Positions 8,680-19,036 of a stretch of DNA of 64,000 nucleotides are shown here, in pieces; positions within the stretch are counted from its first letter, which is position 1, and each line of letters begins with the position of its first letter. The stretch is from Rhodanobacter sp. DHB23 (GTDB taxonomy: Bacteria; Pseudomonadota; Gammaproteobacteria; Xanthomonadales; Rhodanobacteraceae): contig NZ_JACYXK010000028.1 in NCBI RefSeq assembly GCF_014842975.1, positions 496,001 through 560,000 on the forward strand. The letters are read 5' to 3'. The translations under genes were made by a program, and so were the position numbers. The notes under the pieces were generated by a model. It was not told the origin of the DNA and ran no database searches. It was given only the letters and a program-made list of their open reading frames with translations.

Positions 8680-10188
8680 TCAGATCTTGTGGATGGCCAG
8701 CTGCTGCACCACCTGCGTCACCGAGCTGTCCATCAGGTGGATCAGCGGCTCCGGCCAGATGCCCAGCGCCACGGTCAGCGCGGCGAAGGCAAGCAGCACG
8801 AAGGTCTCGCGACCGTTGATGTCCTTCATCTCGGCCACGTGCGGATTGGTGATCTCGCCCCACAGCACGCGCTTGACCAGCCACAGCGTGTAGGCCGCGC
8901 CGATGATGAGGGTGAACGCGGCGAAGAAGGCGATCCACGGGTTGGCCTTGAAGCTGGCCAGCACCACCATGAACTCGCCCACGAAGCCGCTGGTGCCCGG
9001 CAGGCCGCAGTTCGCCATCGCGAACAGCACGTAGAAGAAGCCGAACCACGGCATCACGTTGATGACGCCGCCGTAATCCTTGATCAGGCGAGTGTGCAGG
9101 CGGTCGTACATCACGCCGATGCAGGTGAACATCGCGCCGGAGACGAAGCCGTGCGAGATCATCTGCACCATCGCGCCCTGCATGCCCAGCCGCGCCGTGT
9201 CGACGTCGCCGAGTCCGCGCGCCAGCAGGAAGGCGATGAAGATGCCCAAGGTGACGAAGCCCATGTGCGCCACGGACGAATACGCCACCAGCTTCTTCAT
9301 GTCCTCCTGCACCAGCGCCACGTAACCGATGTAGACCACCGCCACCAGGCTCAGCACGATCACCAGCCAGGCGTAGTGCTCGCCGGCGTCGGGCACGATC
9401 GGCAGGATGAAGCGCAGCATCCCGTAGGTACCGACCTTCAGCATCACCGCCGCCAGCACCACCGAGCCGCCGGTCGGCGCTTCCACGTGGGCGTCCGGCA
9501 GCCAGGTGTGCACCGGCACCATCGGCACCTTGATCGCGAAGGCGAGCAGGAAGGCGAAGAAGATCCACATCTGCTCGTTGAACGTCAGCGGCAACGCCGC
9601 CAGCGTGTGCAGGTCGAACGTGCCGGCCCGGTGATACAGGTACAACAGCGCGATCAGCATGAAGACCGAGCCGAGGAAGGTGTAGATGAAGAACTTCAGC
9701 GTCGCGTACACGCGCCGCGGTCCGCCCCACATGCCGATCAGGATGAACATCGGGATCAGCATCGCCTCGAAGAACACGTAGAACAGCAAGGCGTCGGTGG
9801 CGCAGAACACGCCGATCATCACGCCTTCCAGCGCGAGCATCGCGGCCATGTACTGGTGCGGCTTGTTCTGGATCACCTCCCACGCGCCGACCACCACGAG
9901 GATGCCGACGACGGTGGTGAGCAGGATCAGCGCCACCGAGATGCCGTCCACGGCGAGGCCGTAGTGCACGTTCAGCGAGGCGATCCACAGGTGGTTCTCG
10001 ACCAGCTGCATGCCGCCCTGTGCCGCGTCGTACTGCGGCAGCAGGAACAGGCTCGCCACGAAGGTGAGCACCATGAACAGCAGCGCGAGCCAGCGCGCCA
10101 GGTTGGGCCGTGCCGAGCCGGCCAGCAGCACCGGCACCGCGCCGACGATGGGCAGCCAGATCAGAAGGCTGAGCAAGTGATTGAACAT
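8680..10188 (-). CDS. nuoM: NADH-quinone oxidoreductase subunit M
   Basis: NuoM (502 residues) is one of three antiporter-like proton channels of complex I in the inner membrane. It carries the family Lys/Glu network region. Conserved segments include KVPMVPVHTWLPDAHVEAPT (loop and helix of the discontinuous TM7 region) and KKLVAYSSVAHMGFVTLGIF. Length is normal for the family. The start MFNHLLSLLIWLPIVG follows nuoL with a 15-nt gap, and nuoN follows after the inserted repeat element. It belongs to the single nuoA-N transcription unit. Confidence 0.97.
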   Translation of the reverse strand: MFNHLLSLLIWLPIVGAVPVLLAGSARPNLARWLALLFMVLTFVASLFLLPQYDAAQGGMQLVENHLWIASLNVHYGLAVDGISVALILLTTVVGILVVVGAWEVIQNKPHQYMAAMLALEGVMIGVFCATDALLFYVFFEAMLIPMFILIGMWGGPRRVYATLKFFIYTFLGSVFMLIALLYLYHRAGTFDLHTLAALPLTFNEQMWIFFAFLLAFAIKVPMVPVHTWLPDAHVEAPTGGSVVLAAVMLKVGTYGMLRFILPIVPDAGEHYAWLVIVLSLVAVVYIGYVALVQEDMKKLVAYSSVAHMGFVTLGIFIAFLLARGLGDVDTARLGMQGAMVQMISHGFVSGAMFTCIGVMYDRLHTRLIKDYGGVINVMPWFGFFYVLFAMANCGLPGTSGFVGEFMVVLASFKANPWIAFFAAFTLIIGAAYTLWLVKRVLWGEITNPHVAEMKDINGRETFVLLAFAALTVALGIWPEPLIHLMDSSVTQVVQQLAIHKI

Positions 10189-10203
10189 GTTTGCTTGCTT
10201 CCC

Positions 10204-12252
10204 TTATTGCGCAGCCGGCATCGAACCGAACAGCCAGTACCCGCCGAGCAGCAGGATCAGGCCGAGGATCATCGCGAAGGCGTACTGGTAGAGGTAACCC
10301 GACTGCAACCGGCGCATGCCCGAGGCGATGCGACGGGTCATGGCGGTGGTGCCGTCGATCATCACGCCGTCGATCACCGCGGCATCGCCGGCCTTCCAGA
10401 ACAGGCGGCCCAGCTTCTGGCCACCCTTGGCGAACACGGCGAAGTACAGGTCGTCGATCCAGTACTTGCGATCAAGCACCGTCCACAGCGGATGCAGCGC
10501 AGCCTTGATGCGGCCGGCCAGCGCGGGGTTGAACAGGTAGATGTAGGTCTGGATCGCGAAGGCCAGCAGCACCAGGCCGAACGGCACGCTCCAGAAGCCG
10601 TGCAGCGCCATGCCCGCCGCGCCCTCGAAGTGCGCACCCATCTCGCCGAGCACGTTGTTCGCCTCGTCCACGTGGATGGCCGAACCGAACCAGCCGCGGA
10701 ACAGCATCGGCCCGACGGTGAAGAAGCCGACCAGCAGCGACGGGATCGCCAGCAGTACCAGCGGCAGCGTCACCACCCACGGCGACTCGTGTGGCACGTG
10801 CGCCAGCTCGCCCGGCTTGTGGTGGCCGTGGTCGTCGTGGTGATCGTCATGGTGGCCATGGCCGTGGTGCGCCACCACGGTGAAGCGCTCCTTGCCATGG
10901 AAGGTCAGGTACATCTGGCGGAAGGTGTACAGCGCCGTGACAAAAGCACCGGCCAGCACGCAGACGTAGGCGTAGCCCGAGCCCCAACGGTGCGACTCGC
11001 CCACCGCCTCGATGATCGCGTCCTTCGAGTAGAAGCCCGAGGTGAACGGGATCGCCACCAGCGCCAGCGAACCGATCCACATGGTGATCCAGGTGATCGG
11101 CATGTACTTGCGCAGGCCGCCCATGTAGCGCATGTCCTGCTCGTGGTGCATGGCGATGATCACCGAGCCCGCGCCGAGGAACAGCAGCGCCTTGAAGAAC
11201 GCGTGGGTCATCAGGTGAAACACCGCGCCGGCGTACGCCGACACGCCCAGCGCCACCGTCATGTAGCCCAGCTGCGACAGCGTGGAATACGCCACCACGC
11301 GCTTGATGTCGTTCTGCACGATGCCGATCAGGCCGGTGAACAGCGCGCCGGTCGCGCCGATCACCATCACGAAGCTGAGCGCGGTCTGCGACAGCTCGAA
11401 GATCGGCGACATGCGCGCGACCATGAAGATGCCCGCGGTCACCATCGTCGCCGCGTGGATCAGCGCGGAGATCGGCGTCGGGCCTTCCATCGAGTCGGGC
11501 AGCCACACGTGCAGCGGCACCTGCGCCGACTTGCCCATCGCACCGATGAACAGGCAGATGCAGATCACCGTGGCCGCATCCCACTGCGTGTTCGCGGTGA
11601 TCTGCAGGGTCTTGCCGGCCAGTCCGGGCGCCGCCGCGAACACGGTGGTGTAGTCCAGCGAGCCGAGGAAATACAGCACCGCCGAGATACCCAGCAGGAA
11701 GCCGAAGTCGCCCACGCGGTTGACCAGGAAGGCCTTGAGGTTGGCGAAGATCGCGGTCGGCCGCTTGAACCAGAAGCCGATCAGCAGGTACGACACCAGG
11801 CCCACCGCTTCCCAGCCGAAGAACAGCTGCAGGAAGTTGTTGCTCATCACGAGCATCAGCATCGAGAAGGTGAACAGCGAGATGTAGCTGAAGAAGCGCT
11901 GGTAACCGTCGTCATCCGCCATGTAGCCGATGGTGTAGACGTGCACCAGCAGCGACACGAAGGTGACCACCACCATCATCATCGCGGTGAGGCGGTCGAC
12001 CAGGAAGCCCACGCTGGCGCTGTACTTGCCGATCGCGAACCAGGTGTAGATGTCCTGGTTGTAGTTGGGCGCGCCGCCCCAGACCAGCTGGTACAGCACG
12101 TAGAACGCGAGACCGCAGGAGACCAGCAGTCCGAGGATGGTGACGCTGTGCGCGCCGGCGCGGCCGATCTGCTTGCCGAGGAAGCCGGCCAGCAAACAGC
12201 CCACCAGCGGCGCCAGCGCGATCGTCAGCAGGATGGATGTCGAAAGTTGCAT
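10204..12252 (-). CDS. nuoL: NADH-quinone oxidoreductase subunit L
   Basis: NuoL (682 residues) is the distal antiporter-like subunit of complex I, with a C-terminal lateral helix that spans NuoM and NuoN. The core motif is KSAQVPLHVWLPDSMEGPTP. The C-terminal third carries the long amphipathic extension and final anchor helix (QYAFAMILGLILLLGGYWLF). A His/Asp-rich loop (HHGHGHHDDHHDDHGHH, about residues 462-480) sits between helices in the C-terminal half and is the only unusual part. The start is 4 nt after the nuoK stop. The gene is part of the nuo operon. Confidence 0.97.
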   Translation of the reverse strand: MQLSTSILLTIALAPLVGCLLAGFLGKQIGRAGAHSVTILGLLVSCGLAFYVLYQLVWGGAPNYNQDIYTWFAIGKYSASVGFLVDRLTAMMMVVVTFVSLLVHVYTIGYMADDDGYQRFFSYISLFTFSMLMLVMSNNFLQLFFGWEAVGLVSYLLIGFWFKRPTAIFANLKAFLVNRVGDFGFLLGISAVLYFLGSLDYTTVFAAAPGLAGKTLQITANTQWDAATVICICLFIGAMGKSAQVPLHVWLPDSMEGPTPISALIHAATMVTAGIFMVARMSPIFELSQTALSFVMVIGATGALFTGLIGIVQNDIKRVVAYSTLSQLGYMTVALGVSAYAGAVFHLMTHAFFKALLFLGAGSVIIAMHHEQDMRYMGGLRKYMPITWITMWIGSLALVAIPFTSGFYSKDAIIEAVGESHRWGSGYAYVCVLAGAFVTALYTFRQMYLTFHGKERFTVVAHHGHGHHDDHHDDHGHHKPGELAHVPHESPWVVTLPLVLLAIPSLLVGFFTVGPMLFRGWFGSAIHVDEANNVLGEMGAHFEGAAGMALHGFWSVPFGLVLLAFAIQTYIYLFNPALAGRIKAALHPLWTVLDRKYWIDDLYFAVFAKGGQKLGRLFWKAGDAAVIDGVMIDGTTAMTRRIASGMRRLQSGYLYQYAFAMILGLILLLGGYWLFGSMPAAQ

Positions 12253-12256
12253 CGGA

Positions 12257-12562
12257 TCAACCCTTCATGCTGTCGATTTCGGCGACGTTGACCGTGCTGC
12301 GGTTGCGGAACAGCAGCACCAGGATCGCCAGGCCGATCGCGGATTCCGCCGCGGCCACGGTGAGGATGAAGAACACGAACACCTGCCCCGCCACGTCGTG
12401 GCCGAAGCGGGAGAACGCCACGAAGTTGATGTTCACCGCCAGCAGCATCAGCTCGATCGCCATCAGCAGCACGATCACGTTCTTGCGGTTGATGAACAGG
12501 CCGGCGACGGCGATGCAGAACAGGATCGCGCCGAGCACGATGAAGTGCGAAAGGGTAATCAT
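12257..12562 (-). CDS. nuoK: NADH-quinone oxidoreductase subunit K
   Basis: NuoK (101 residues) is a small three-helix membrane subunit of complex I, related to MrpC. Two membrane-buried glutamates typical of the family are in [13 protein letters not shown] and [12 protein letters not shown]. The start at 12562 overlaps the nuoJ stop codon by four bases (ATGA), so the two are translationally coupled. The reading frame remains open further upstream, but the family N-terminus ([13 protein letters not shown]) fixes the start here. Confidence 0.97.
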   Translation of the reverse strand: MITLSHFIVLGAILFCIAVAGLFINRKNVIVLLMAIELMLLAVNINFVAFSRFGHDVAGQVFVFFILTVAAAESAIGLAILVLLFRNRSTVNVAEIDSMKG

Positions 12563-13197
12563 GCTTGGGGCTCCTGGGCCGGGGCGGCGTCGGCGGGACG
12601 CTCGGCCGCCATCTTCACCACGCGCACGCGGTCGCGCGGATTGACCAGCACCTGCTGGCTGGCGCGCTGGTGCTTCACGCCCTGGCGCTGGCGCAGGGTC
12701 AGCGCCACCGCGGCGACCACGCCCACGGTGAGGATCAGCGCGGCGATCTCGAACGGCAGCAGGTACTGCGAATACAGCGCTTTGCCCAGCCACGCGGTGT
12801 TGGAATCGCCGGCCGGGTTCGCGCCCAGCGTCTGCGCATGCATCACGCGCACGCCGATCAGGCCCAGCATCTCCAGCAGCATCACCACCGCCACCACCAG
12901 GCCCACCGGCAGGAAGCGCACGAAGCCTTCGCGCAGGTGCTCCATGTCGATGTCCAGCATCATCACCACGAACAGGAACAGCACCATCACCGCGCCCACG
13001 TAGACCACGATCAGGGCGATGGCGAGGAACTCCGCCTCGGCCAGCATCCAGATGCAGGCCACGCTGAAGAAGGTCAGCACCAGCGACAGCACCGCGTGCA
13101 CCGAGTTGCGCACGCTGATCACCGCCAGCGCGGAAAGCACCGCCACCGCACCGAAGGCGTAGAAACAGACGAGTTGGAACAGGTTCGGATCAATCAT
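12559..13197 (-). CDS. nuoJ: NADH-quinone oxidoreductase subunit J
   Basis: NuoJ (212 residues) is a five-helix membrane subunit of complex I, near the quinone-to-pump connection. Recognisable segments are [20 protein letters not shown] and [20 protein letters not shown], the latter with the conserved helix-3 pattern that contains the pi-bulge. The last 40 or so residues form a charged Ala/Pro-rich cytoplasmic tail of low conservation. It starts 12 nt after nuoI and overlaps nuoK by 4 nt. Confidence 0.97.
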   Translation of the reverse strand: MIDPNLFQLVCFYAFGAVAVLSALAVISVRNSVHAVLSLVLTFFSVACIWMLAEAEFLAIALIVVYVGAVMVLFLFVVMMLDIDMEHLREGFVRFLPVGLVVAVVMLLEMLGLIGVRVMHAQTLGANPAGDSNTAWLGKALYSQYLLPFEIAALILTVGVVAAVALTLRQRQGVKHQRASQQVLVNPRDRVRVVKMAAERPADAAPAQEPQA

Positions 13198-13209
13198 GGC
13201 GTTCCGTCC

Positions 13210-13701
13210 TCAGCGATAGGCCGCGTCTTGCGCACGGTCGGCGGCGATCTCCGCCTCGAAGCGGTCGCCGATGGCGAGCAGCTGGGGCTTGGTCACCACG
13301 TTCTCGCCGCGGTGTTCGAAGTGGTACTCGTGGATGCTGGTCTCGACGATCGAGTCCACCGGGCAGCTCTCTTCGCAGAAGCCGCAGAAGATGCACTTGA
13401 ACAGGTCGATGTCGTAGCGCGTGGTGCGGCGCTGGCCGTCGCTCTCGCGCGGCGCGGAGTCGATGGTGATCGCCAGCGCCGGGCACACCGCCTCGCACAG
13501 CTTGCAGGCGATGCAGCGCTCCTCGCCGTTCGCGTAGCGGCGCAGCGCGTGCAGGCCGCGGAAGCGGTTCGACTTGGGGATGTGCTCCATCGGGTAGCGC
13601 ATCGTGTACTTCGGGCTGAACAGGTAGCGCCAGGTGAGCGCCAGGCCCTTGAGCAACTCGATCAGCAGCAGGCTGTTGAAATAGCTGATTACGCGTTTCA
13701 T
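13210..13701 (-). CDS. nuoI: NADH-quinone oxidoreductase subunit I
   Basis: NuoI (163 residues) is the peripheral-arm ferredoxin-like subunit of complex I. It carries two [4Fe-4S] clusters, N6a and N6b, that pass electrons to cluster N2 in NuoB. Both motifs are complete: [12 protein letters not shown] and [12 protein letters not shown]. The N-terminal amphipathic segment ([19 protein letters not shown]) fits the membrane-contact helix. Length matches the family. It starts 7 nt after the nuoH stop. Confidence 0.97.
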   Translation of the reverse strand: MKRVISYFNSLLLIELLKGLALTWRYLFSPKYTMRYPMEHIPKSNRFRGLHALRRYANGEERCIACKLCEAVCPALAITIDSAPRESDGQRRTTRYDIDLFKCIFCGFCEESCPVDSIVETSIHEYHFEHRGENVVTKPQLLAIGDRFEAEIAADRAQDAAYR

Positions 13702-13708
13702 CGGAACC

Positions 13709-14725
13709 TCAGACCCCCGCGATGCCGTAGAACTTCATGCAACCGGCCACCAACACCCACACGATCGCGATTGGAATGAACACCTTCCAGCCCAGCCGCA
13801 TGATCTGGTCGTAGCGGTAGCGTGGGAACGTGGCGCGCAGCCACAGGAACAGGAAGGCGAAGACGAAGACCTTGGCGAACAGCCACAACGGATTGCCGTG
13901 GCCGATCAGGCCCCAGCTCTCCGGGAACGGGCTGAGCCAGCCGCCGCAGAACAGGATCGAGGCGAGGAAGCTCACCAGGATCATGTTGGCGTACTCGGCC
14001 AGGAAGAACAGCGCGAACGCCGAGCCGGAATACTCCACGTGGAAACCGGCGACGATTTCCGACTCGCCCTCCGCCACGTCGAACGGCGCGCGGTTGGTCT
14101 CGGCCACGCCGGAGATGAAGTAGATGATGAACACCGGCAGCAGCGGCCACATGTACCAGCTGAGGATGCCCTTGCCGCCGGCCTGCGCGTTGACGATGTC
14201 GGTGAGGTTCAGCGAGCCGGCCAGCACCAGCACGCAGACCAGGCACAAGCCCATCGCCAGCTCATACGAGATCACCTGCGCCGCGGAACGCATCGCGCCG
14301 AGCAGCGCGTAGCGCGAGTTCGACGCCCAGCCGGCGAGGATGATGCCGTACACGCCGATCGAGGTCATCGCCAGCAGGTAGAGCAGGCCCGCGTTCGCGT
14401 TCGACAACACCAGCTTTGTGCCGAACGGGATCACCGCCCACGCCGCCAGTGCCGGCACCAGCGCGATCAGCGGCGCGAGGTAGTACAGCGCGCGGTTCGC
14501 GTTGGTCGGCAGGATCACTTCCTTCAGCAGCAGCTTCACCACGTCGGCGAAGGCCTGCAGCAAGCCGAACGGGCCCACCTTGTTCGGCCCCATGCGCACG
14601 TGCATCCAGCCGAGCACCTTGCGCTCCCACCACACGTACAGCGCCACCGTGACCACCAGCGGCAGCACGATGCACAGGATGTGGATGACCGGCCAGATGA
14701 CCTGGTTGAGTAGCTGTTCGCCCAT
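13709..14725 (-). CDS. nuoH: NADH-quinone oxidoreductase subunit H
   Basis: NuoH (338 residues) is the eight-helix membrane subunit of complex I that builds the quinone-entry chamber with NuoB and NuoD. Diagnostic stretches are [20 protein letters not shown] near the N-terminus and [20 protein letters not shown] in the middle, the latter with the family's acidic loop residues. The start at 14725 yields the expected [15 protein letters not shown] terminus. The nuoG stop lies 5 nt upstream. Confidence 0.97.
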   Translation of the reverse strand: MGEQLLNQVIWPVIHILCIVLPLVVTVALYVWWERKVLGWMHVRMGPNKVGPFGLLQAFADVVKLLLKEVILPTNANRALYYLAPLIALVPALAAWAVIPFGTKLVLSNANAGLLYLLAMTSIGVYGIILAGWASNSRYALLGAMRSAAQVISYELAMGLCLVCVLVLAGSLNLTDIVNAQAGGKGILSWYMWPLLPVFIIYFISGVAETNRAPFDVAEGESEIVAGFHVEYSGSAFALFFLAEYANMILVSFLASILFCGGWLSPFPESWGLIGHGNPLWLFAKVFVFAFLFLWLRATFPRYRYDQIMRLGWKVFIPIAIVWVLVAGCMKFYGIAGV

Positions 14726-14730
14726 GTGCC

Positions 14731-17055
14731 TTACGCCTTGCTCAAGGTAATGGCTGCGCCGTAGGGCGGCAGCGTGGCGGTGGAATCCTGCGCGGCCTCG
14801 ATCCACACGGCGCCGTCCGGCACGCTGTGATCGATGGCCAGCGGCAGCGTGGCGTCGCCGACGCGCACCGCGGCGCCATCGGCCAGGCCGAGGCGGGCGG
14901 CCACGTCCGCGTTGATGCGAGCGGCGGGCGCGCGGTTGAGCGGATGCGCGTTGAGCGCGGTGGCACGACGCAGCACCGCGTCGCTGCGGTAGATCGGCCA
15001 GGTGGCGATGCGCGCCAGGCCGGCCACCGGCTTGCGCGCGGCCAGCGAATCGCGCGCCACCACGGCACGCGCCGCGATGCCGTCGCGCAGGCCGGCGAGG
15101 TCGTCGAACTCGAAGCCGGCGAACTTCATCAGGCCGCCCAGCGCACGCAATACCTTCCAGCCCGGGCGGGTTTCGCCCGGCGCCTTGGCACCGGCCTGTA
15201 CCGCCTGCGCCACGCCGTCGACGTTCACCAGCGTGCCGTCGGCTTCCGGCAGCAGCGCGATCGGCAGGATCACGTCGGCCACTTCACGCAGGGCGTCGCT
15301 GGCGTAGGCGCTGAACGCCACCACCTGCTGTGCGCCGCGCAATGCCTCGAGCACCAGCGTGCCGTCGGCGAAATCCTGCGGCGGCTCCACGCCGTACAGC
15401 ACGTAGGCCTTGCGCGGCTGCACCAGCATCGCCTGCGCATCCAGCCCGCCGTTGCCCGGCACCACGCCGAGCTGGGCGAGGCCGACCGCGTTCGCGCCCA
15501 CCGGCAGTTCGTTGTAACCCGCGCCGGTGGCCGTGGCGACGAAGCGCGCGATGGCGCGCAGCCACGAGGCCTCCGGATGGGTGGCCGCGGCTTCACCGAG
15601 GATCACCACCGCCTTGCCCGCCTTCAGCGCGGCGATCGCGGCGTGGTCGCCCGCGTCGCTGGCGGCGGCATTGATCGCATCGGCCAGCGCGACCGGTGCG
15701 GCGGAGCCCTCCGCCACCGCGGCACGGGCCAGCGCCAGCAGCGCGTCGACCATGCCCTGCGGCGGCACGATGGCGGCCCCGGCCAGCTTGTAGTTGAAGT
15801 CGAACGCGGCCGGGTTGACCGCATATACCTTGGCGCCCTTCTTGGTCGCCTGGTGCAGGCGATGGTTGAGCAGCGGCATTTCGCGGCGCAGGTCGGAGCC
15901 AACCAGCAACGCGGCCTGCACCTGCGACACCTCCGCCACCGGCAGGCCGAAGCGGGTGGCCACGGCGTTGTCGGCGAAGTCGAGCTGGCGCAGGCGGTGG
16001 TCGACGTGGGCGCTGCCCAGGCTGCGCGCGAGACGCAGCAGCAGGTCGGCTTCCTCGTTCGTGGTGGCCGGATGCACCAGCACGCCCAGCTCGCTGCCCG
16101 GCACGCCCTTCAGCGCTTCGGCGGCGACGGAAAGCGCGTCGTCCCACGTGGTCTGCTGCCACTGGCCGTTGCGCTTGACCTGCGGCGCGCTGACGCGGTC
16201 GGCTGCGTACAGGCCCTGATGGCTGTAGCGGTCGCGATCGGACAGCCAGCATTCGTTGACCGATTCGTTGTCGCGCGGCACGGTGCGCAGCACGTCGCCG
16301 CGGCGCGTGTGCAGCCACAGGTTGGAGCCCAGCGCGTCGTGATAGGCCACGGACGGCCTGGCGATCAGCTCCCAGGCGCGCGCCTGGAACTGGAACGGCT
16401 TGTTGGTCAGCGCACCCACCGGGCAGACGTCGATGATGTTGCCGGAAAGCTCGGTTTCGACGGTTTTTCCGATATACGTGCCGATCTGCAGGTTCTCGCC
16501 GCGGCTCATGCCGCCCAGCTCGTAACTGCCGGCGATCTCGCTGGTGAAGCGCACGCAGCGCGTGCACTGGATGCAGCGGGTCATCTCGGTGGCGACCAGC
16601 GGCCCGATGTTCTCGTCGGCGATGGTGCGCTTGCGCTCGGTATAGCGCGACACGCTGCGGCCGTAGCCCAGCGCCACGTCCTGCAGCTCGCACTCGCCGC
16701 CCTGGTCGCAAATCGGGCAGTCCAGCGGATGGTTGATCAGAAGGAACTCCATCACGTCCTTCTGGAACTTCAGCGCCTTGTCCGAACGCGTGGTGACCTT
16801 CATGCCCTCGCCCACCGGCGTGGCACAGGCCGGCTGCGGCTTGGGCATCGGGCGGCCGCCCATCTCCACGTCCACCAGGCACATGCGGCAGTTGGCGGCG
16901 ATCGGCAGCTTGCGGTGGTAGCAGAAACGCGGGATGGCGATGCCGACGGCGTCGGCCGCCTCGATGATCATCGCGCCCTTGCGGATCTGCACGGGCTTGC
17001 CGTCAACCTCGATGTTGACGACGTCGGGGGCGGTGCTGGTGGGCTGCGCACTCAT
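14731..17055 (-). CDS. nuoG: NADH-quinone oxidoreductase subunit G
   Basis: NuoG (774 residues) is the large iron-sulfur subunit of the complex I peripheral arm. The N-terminal part binds a [2Fe-2S] cluster ([15 protein letters not shown]) and [4Fe-4S] clusters (His-ligated [17 protein letters not shown], then CIQCTRC and CPVGAL). The C-terminal part is a molybdopterin-oxidoreductase-like domain that has lost its cofactor. The start at 17055 overlaps the nuoF stop by 4 nt (ATGA). The length is shorter than the E. coli protein and normal for this branch of proteobacteria. Confidence 0.97.
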   Translation of the reverse strand: MSAQPTSTAPDVVNIEVDGKPVQIRKGAMIIEAADAVGIAIPRFCYHRKLPIAANCRMCLVDVEMGGRPMPKPQPACATPVGEGMKVTTRSDKALKFQKDVMEFLLINHPLDCPICDQGGECELQDVALGYGRSVSRYTERKRTIADENIGPLVATEMTRCIQCTRCVRFTSEIAGSYELGGMSRGENLQIGTYIGKTVETELSGNIIDVCPVGALTNKPFQFQARAWELIARPSVAYHDALGSNLWLHTRRGDVLRTVPRDNESVNECWLSDRDRYSHQGLYAADRVSAPQVKRNGQWQQTTWDDALSVAAEALKGVPGSELGVLVHPATTNEEADLLLRLARSLGSAHVDHRLRQLDFADNAVATRFGLPVAEVSQVQAALLVGSDLRREMPLLNHRLHQATKKGAKVYAVNPAAFDFNYKLAGAAIVPPQGMVDALLALARAAVAEGSAAPVALADAINAAASDAGDHAAIAALKAGKAVVILGEAAATHPEASWLRAIARFVATATGAGYNELPVGANAVGLAQLGVVPGNGGLDAQAMLVQPRKAYVLYGVEPPQDFADGTLVLEALRGAQQVVAFSAYASDALREVADVILPIALLPEADGTLVNVDGVAQAVQAGAKAPGETRPGWKVLRALGGLMKFAGFEFDDLAGLRDGIAARAVVARDSLAARKPVAGLARIATWPIYRSDAVLRRATALNAHPLNRAPAARINADVAARLGLADGAAVRVGDATLPLAIDHSVPDGAVWIEAAQDSTATLPPYGAAITLSKA

Positions 17056-18389
17056 GCAGCGACTCCACGGTTGGCGGCAAGCCGGTCCTCGGTCATCGAG
17101 CGACCATGCTGCACGTAGTATTCGAATTCGTTCCAGAACTTGGCGAGGAAGCCCTGCACCGGCCACGCGGCGGCTTCGCCGAACGCGCAGATGGTGTGGC
17201 CCTCGATCTGGCCGGCGATGGCCTTGAGGCGATGCAGGTCGTCCTGCGTGCCCTTGCCTTCCACGATGCGGGTCAGCACGCGGAACATCCAGCCGGTGCC
17301 TTCGCGGCACGGCGTGCACTGGCCGCAGGATTCGGCGTGGTAGAACTGCGAGATGCGATGGCAGGCCTTCACCATGCAGGTGGTCTCGTCCATCACGATC
17401 ACCGCGCCGGAACCCAGGCCCGAGCCCAGCTTCTGCAGGCAGTCGTAGTCCATGGTGGCGGACATCATCTCTTCGGCGTTGAGCACCTTCATCGAGGAGC
17501 CGCCGGGGATCACCGCCTTGAGCTGGTTGCCGTCACGCACGCCGCCGGCCATTTCCAGCAGGTCCTTGAAGGACGTGCCGAGGCGGATCTCGAAGTTGCC
17601 CGGCTTGGCGACGTGGCCGGAGACCGAGAAGATCTTCGGGCCGCCGTTGTTCGGCTTGCCGAGGCCGAGGAACCACTCCGCGCCGTTGCGCAGGATCGCC
17701 GGCACCGAGGCGTAGGTCTCGGTGTTGTTGATCGTGGTGGGCTTGCCGTACAGGCCGAAGTTGGCCGGGAACGGCGGCTTGAAGCGCGGCTGGCCCTTCT
17801 TGCCTTCCAGCGACTCCATCAGCGCGGTTTCCTCGCCGCAGATGTAGGCGCCGGCGCCGAGCGCGCCGTAGATGTCCACGTCGATGCCCGAGCCCTGGAT
17901 GTTCTTGCCCAGCAGGCCGGCCGCGTAGGCTTCCTTCAGCGCTTCCTCGAAGTGCTCGAACGGCTCGTGGTGGAACTCGCCACGCAGGTAGTTGTAGGCC
18001 ACGCTGGAGCCGGTGCAGTAGCAGGCGATCGCCAGGCCCTCGACCACCGCGTGCGGGTTGTAGCGCAGGATGTCGCGGTCCTTCGCGGTGCCGGGTTCCG
18101 ACTCGTCCGAGTTGCAGAGGATGTACTTCTGCATGTTGCCCTTGGGCATGAAGGACCACTTCAGGCCGGTGGGGAAGCCCGCGCCGCCGCGGCCGCGCAG
18201 GTTGCTGTTCTTGACGATCTCGACCAGCGAGGCGGGATCGGGCTTCTCGGCGAGGATCTTCCGCCACGCCTTGTAGCCGTCCACCTTCTCGTAGCTGTCC
18301 ATCGCCCACGGCTTGTCGAAATGCAGCGTGGTGTAGACGACCTGGTGTTCCTGGGGTGCGGGTCCGACCGGACCGTGGGTGCTTGCCAT
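17052..18389 (-). CDS. nuoF: NADH-quinone oxidoreductase subunit F
   Basis: NuoF (445 residues) binds NADH and FMN and is the electron entry point of complex I. The nucleotide-binding Gly-rich region is RGRGGAGFPTGLKW, the FMN region is CNSDESEPGTAKDR, and the N3 [4Fe-4S] cluster uses CGQCTPCREG plus a later Cys in HTICAFGEA. The start at 18389 has GGAG about 10 nt upstream and lies 7 nt after the nuoE stop. NuoE is its direct partner. Confidence 0.97.
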   Translation of the reverse strand: MASTHGPVGPAPQEHQVVYTTLHFDKPWAMDSYEKVDGYKAWRKILAEKPDPASLVEIVKNSNLRGRGGAGFPTGLKWSFMPKGNMQKYILCNSDESEPGTAKDRDILRYNPHAVVEGLAIACYCTGSSVAYNYLRGEFHHEPFEHFEEALKEAYAAGLLGKNIQGSGIDVDIYGALGAGAYICGEETALMESLEGKKGQPRFKPPFPANFGLYGKPTTINNTETYASVPAILRNGAEWFLGLGKPNNGGPKIFSVSGHVAKPGNFEIRLGTSFKDLLEMAGGVRDGNQLKAVIPGGSSMKVLNAEEMMSATMDYDCLQKLGSGLGSGAVIVMDETTCMVKACHRISQFYHAESCGQCTPCREGTGWMFRVLTRIVEGKGTQDDLHRLKAIAGQIEGHTICAFGEAAAWPVQGFLAKFWNEFEYYVQHGRSMTEDRLAANRGVAA

Positions 18390-18396
18390 GTCGTAC

Positions 18397-18924
18397 TTAC
18401 TCCAGCCCGTCCAGGATCGCATCGAGCTTCTCGATGGTGATCCGCTCGTGGTAATGGCCGTTCACCGTCATCGCCGGCGCGTACACGCAGGCGGCGATGC
18501 ACTCTTCCTCGCGCTTGAGGTAGATGCGGCCGTCCGCGGTGCTCTCGCCCAGCTTGATGCCGAGCTTCTTCTCGCAATGCTTCACCAGGTCCACGCCGCC
18601 GTTGAGCCAGCACGAGATGTTGGTGCAGATCGCCACGTTGTTGCGGCCGACCGGCCTGGTCTCCAGCATCGAGTAGAAGCTGGCCACTTCGTAGGCCCAC
18701 ACCGCGGGCAGGTCGAGGTACTTCGCCACCGCGGCGATCAGCTCGTCGGTGAGGAAGCCCTGGTTCTGTTCCTGCGCGGCGAACAGCGCCTGGATCAGCG
18801 CCGAGCGCTTGCGGTCCGGCGGGAACTTGGTCAGCCAATGGTCGATGTGCTGGCGCGTGTGCTGGTTGAGCACGGCGAGCGGATCGACGTTCTTGACCTG
18901 GTCGTAATGTCCGGTGGCTTTCAT
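18397..18924 (-). CDS. nuoE: NADH-quinone oxidoreductase subunit E
   Basis: NuoE (175 residues) is the thioredoxin-fold [2Fe-2S] subunit (cluster N1a) of complex I that docks to NuoF. The four Cys ligands are recognisable in CTNISCW and EECIAACVYAPAM. The N-terminal helical part (HIDHWLTKFPPDRKRSALIQ) is typical. It begins after a 112-bp gap from nuoD that is filled by an inverted array of GGGATTC heptamers, an unusual interruption in this otherwise tightly packed operon. Confidence 0.97.
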   Translation of the reverse strand: MKATGHYDQVKNVDPLAVLNQHTRQHIDHWLTKFPPDRKRSALIQALFAAQEQNQGFLTDELIAAVAKYLDLPAVWAYEVASFYSMLETRPVGRNNVAICTNISCWLNGGVDLVKHCEKKLGIKLGESTADGRIYLKREEECIAACVYAPAMTVNGHYHERITIEKLDAILDGLE

Positions 18925-18933
18925 GCTTTGAGT

Positions 18934-19032
18934 TCCGGGATTCGGGATTCGGGATACGGGATTCGGAAAAGCAGGTCATCGGATCGGCGTGCCGCTCTTG
19001 CCAATCCCGAATCCCGAATCCCGAATCCCGCG
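18934..19032. repeat. GGGATTC heptamer array in inverted arms (nuoE-nuoD gap)
   Basis: The left arm (18934-18967) repeats GGGATTC/GGGATAC about four times. The right arm (19001-19032) repeats GAATCCC in the opposite sense, giving a long potential stem with a loop of about 33 nt. It occupies nearly the whole intergenic space inside the nuo transcript. A second copy is at 41330-41423. Confidence 0.8.
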
Positions 19033-19036
19033 CTCC

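Noticed and set aside
8629-12291. Very long plus-strand open frame of about 1220 codons opposite nuoL and nuoM
   Set aside because: It is His/Arg/Gln-rich, has no recognisable domain or ribosome site, and lies antisense to firmly identified complex I genes; long antisense frames are normal in GC-rich DNA.
14827-17118. Plus-strand frame of about 760 codons opposite nuoG
   Set aside because: Antisense shadow with no motif; nuoG on the other strand has all its iron-sulfur motifs.
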